Source: Pontederia crassipes
Taxonomy: Eukaryota; Streptophyta; Magnoliopsida; Commelinales; Pontederiaceae
Length of the DNA stretch: 64,000 nt
Assembly (NCBI GenBank): GCA_030549335.1
Contig: CM060198.1
Span: 64,523,958-64,587,957, forward strand
Direction of reading: 5' to 3'
Each line of letters starts with the position of its first letter. The stretch's first letter is position 1. Made by a program: the position numbers and the translations under genes. Positions 63,648 through 64,000 of this stretch are shown here, one piece after another. The notes beneath the pieces are model-generated. The model made no database searches, had not been told where the DNA came from, and saw only the letters and a program-made list of their open reading frames with translations.

Positions 63648-63830
63648 TAGGGGTGGCAATATTCCTCACCCCCACGGGGATTCCCCATTCGGGGCCCCAC
63701 ATTCAGAGATTTTCCCCGCGGGGGCGGGGATGGGGGCCAAACTGTCCGCGCCCCCTCTTTCGGGGATCGGGGCGGGGATAGTTCTCTCCGCCCCGTCGGA
63801 CCCCGAATCTCCGATAAATTATTTATAATT
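63648..63830 (+). mobile_element. TAGGGGTGGCAA-type repeat, left end
   Basis: It starts TAGGGGTGGCAATATTCC, a common hAT-MITE terminus, then a GGGG/CCCC-rich stretch of CCCCACGGGGATTCCCC words. The matching right end (ATTGCCACCCCTA) is not found before base 64000, so the element is either cut by the window or truncated. Confidence 0.5.
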
Positions 63831-64000
63831 AATAATTATTATAATTATATTTATCAAATTACATCTGAACCATCCATTTTATATATATATATATATATAA
63901 CATTAAACCCTAACAACACACTTCTTTCTCCCTTTTCTCTCAGATCTCAAATCTCCCTCTTCTTTCGGCCGTCGTCGTCGCCGCCGAAAGGTCCGAAACC
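63831..64000. other. Window edge, possible gene leader
   Basis: After an AT stretch with (TA)n, the sequence becomes CT-rich (TCTTTCTCCCTTTTCTCTCAG) and then GC-rich with GTCGTCGTCGCCGCCG. This could be the 5' leader of a gene that lies beyond the window. Not enough is present to decide. Confidence 0.25.

Overview
This is a stretch of plant nuclear DNA. Two spliced host genes, an R2R3-MYB transcription factor and an alpha-expansin, sit in about 60 kb of AT-rich intergenic sequence full of transposons, many of them nested. The exons are much richer in GC than their surroundings (best seen in MYB exon 2 and expansin exon 3), which would fit a monocot, but I cannot name the species. No rRNA, CRISPR, bacterial or organellar genes are visible.

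Layout. Base 121 is the outer end of a CACTA transposon that enters from the left. Bases 122-8082 are AT-rich intergenic DNA with a 56-unit AAT microsatellite. Between 8.1 and 12.0 kb lie two foldback-type elements with GC-rich loops and two MITE copies; one foldback element is inserted inside one MITE. A hAT-type non-autonomous element with a perfect 8-bp target duplication is at 15372-16113. The MYB gene (subgroup 21, MYB52/54/56/105/110/117 clade) is at 18545-20087 on the plus strand in three exons. Bases 20088-28531 hold no gene I can defend.

The central 17 kb (about 29.6-46.5 kb) is a PIF/Harbinger transposon. In order it carries a decayed MYB/SANT-like ORF, a decayed DDE transposase, and a third ORF with an RNase H1-type hybrid-binding domain and a predicted membrane segment. 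A 10,815-bp Ty3/gypsy-type LTR retrotransposon (33086-43900) has landed inside the transposase ORF. It is bounded by a perfect 5-bp duplication, AGGGC, and the transposase frame resumes exactly when the element and one duplication copy are removed. The retroelement has gag and a second, ATHILA-like ORF but no protease, RT, RNase H or integrase, so it is non-autonomous. Its LTRs and leaders are dotted with a GGCCG-centred motif.

The alpha-expansin gene (48701-47791, minus strand, three exons) follows. Downstream are a CCCGA-rich hAT-like element, a TAGGGGTG-ended MITE, a MITE inserted in a TA microsatellite, a decayed Ty1/copia element (54217-57700), a 191-bp MITE, a third foldback element, and a 1.4-kb element with inverted arms of roughly 170 bp. 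The right edge holds the start of another TAGGGGTG-type repeat.

Best leads: the hybrid-binding-domain/membrane ORF apparently carried as a third gene by a Harbinger element; the pol-less retrotransposon with its dispersed GGCCG motif; and the foldback family with GC-rich, internally repeated loops.
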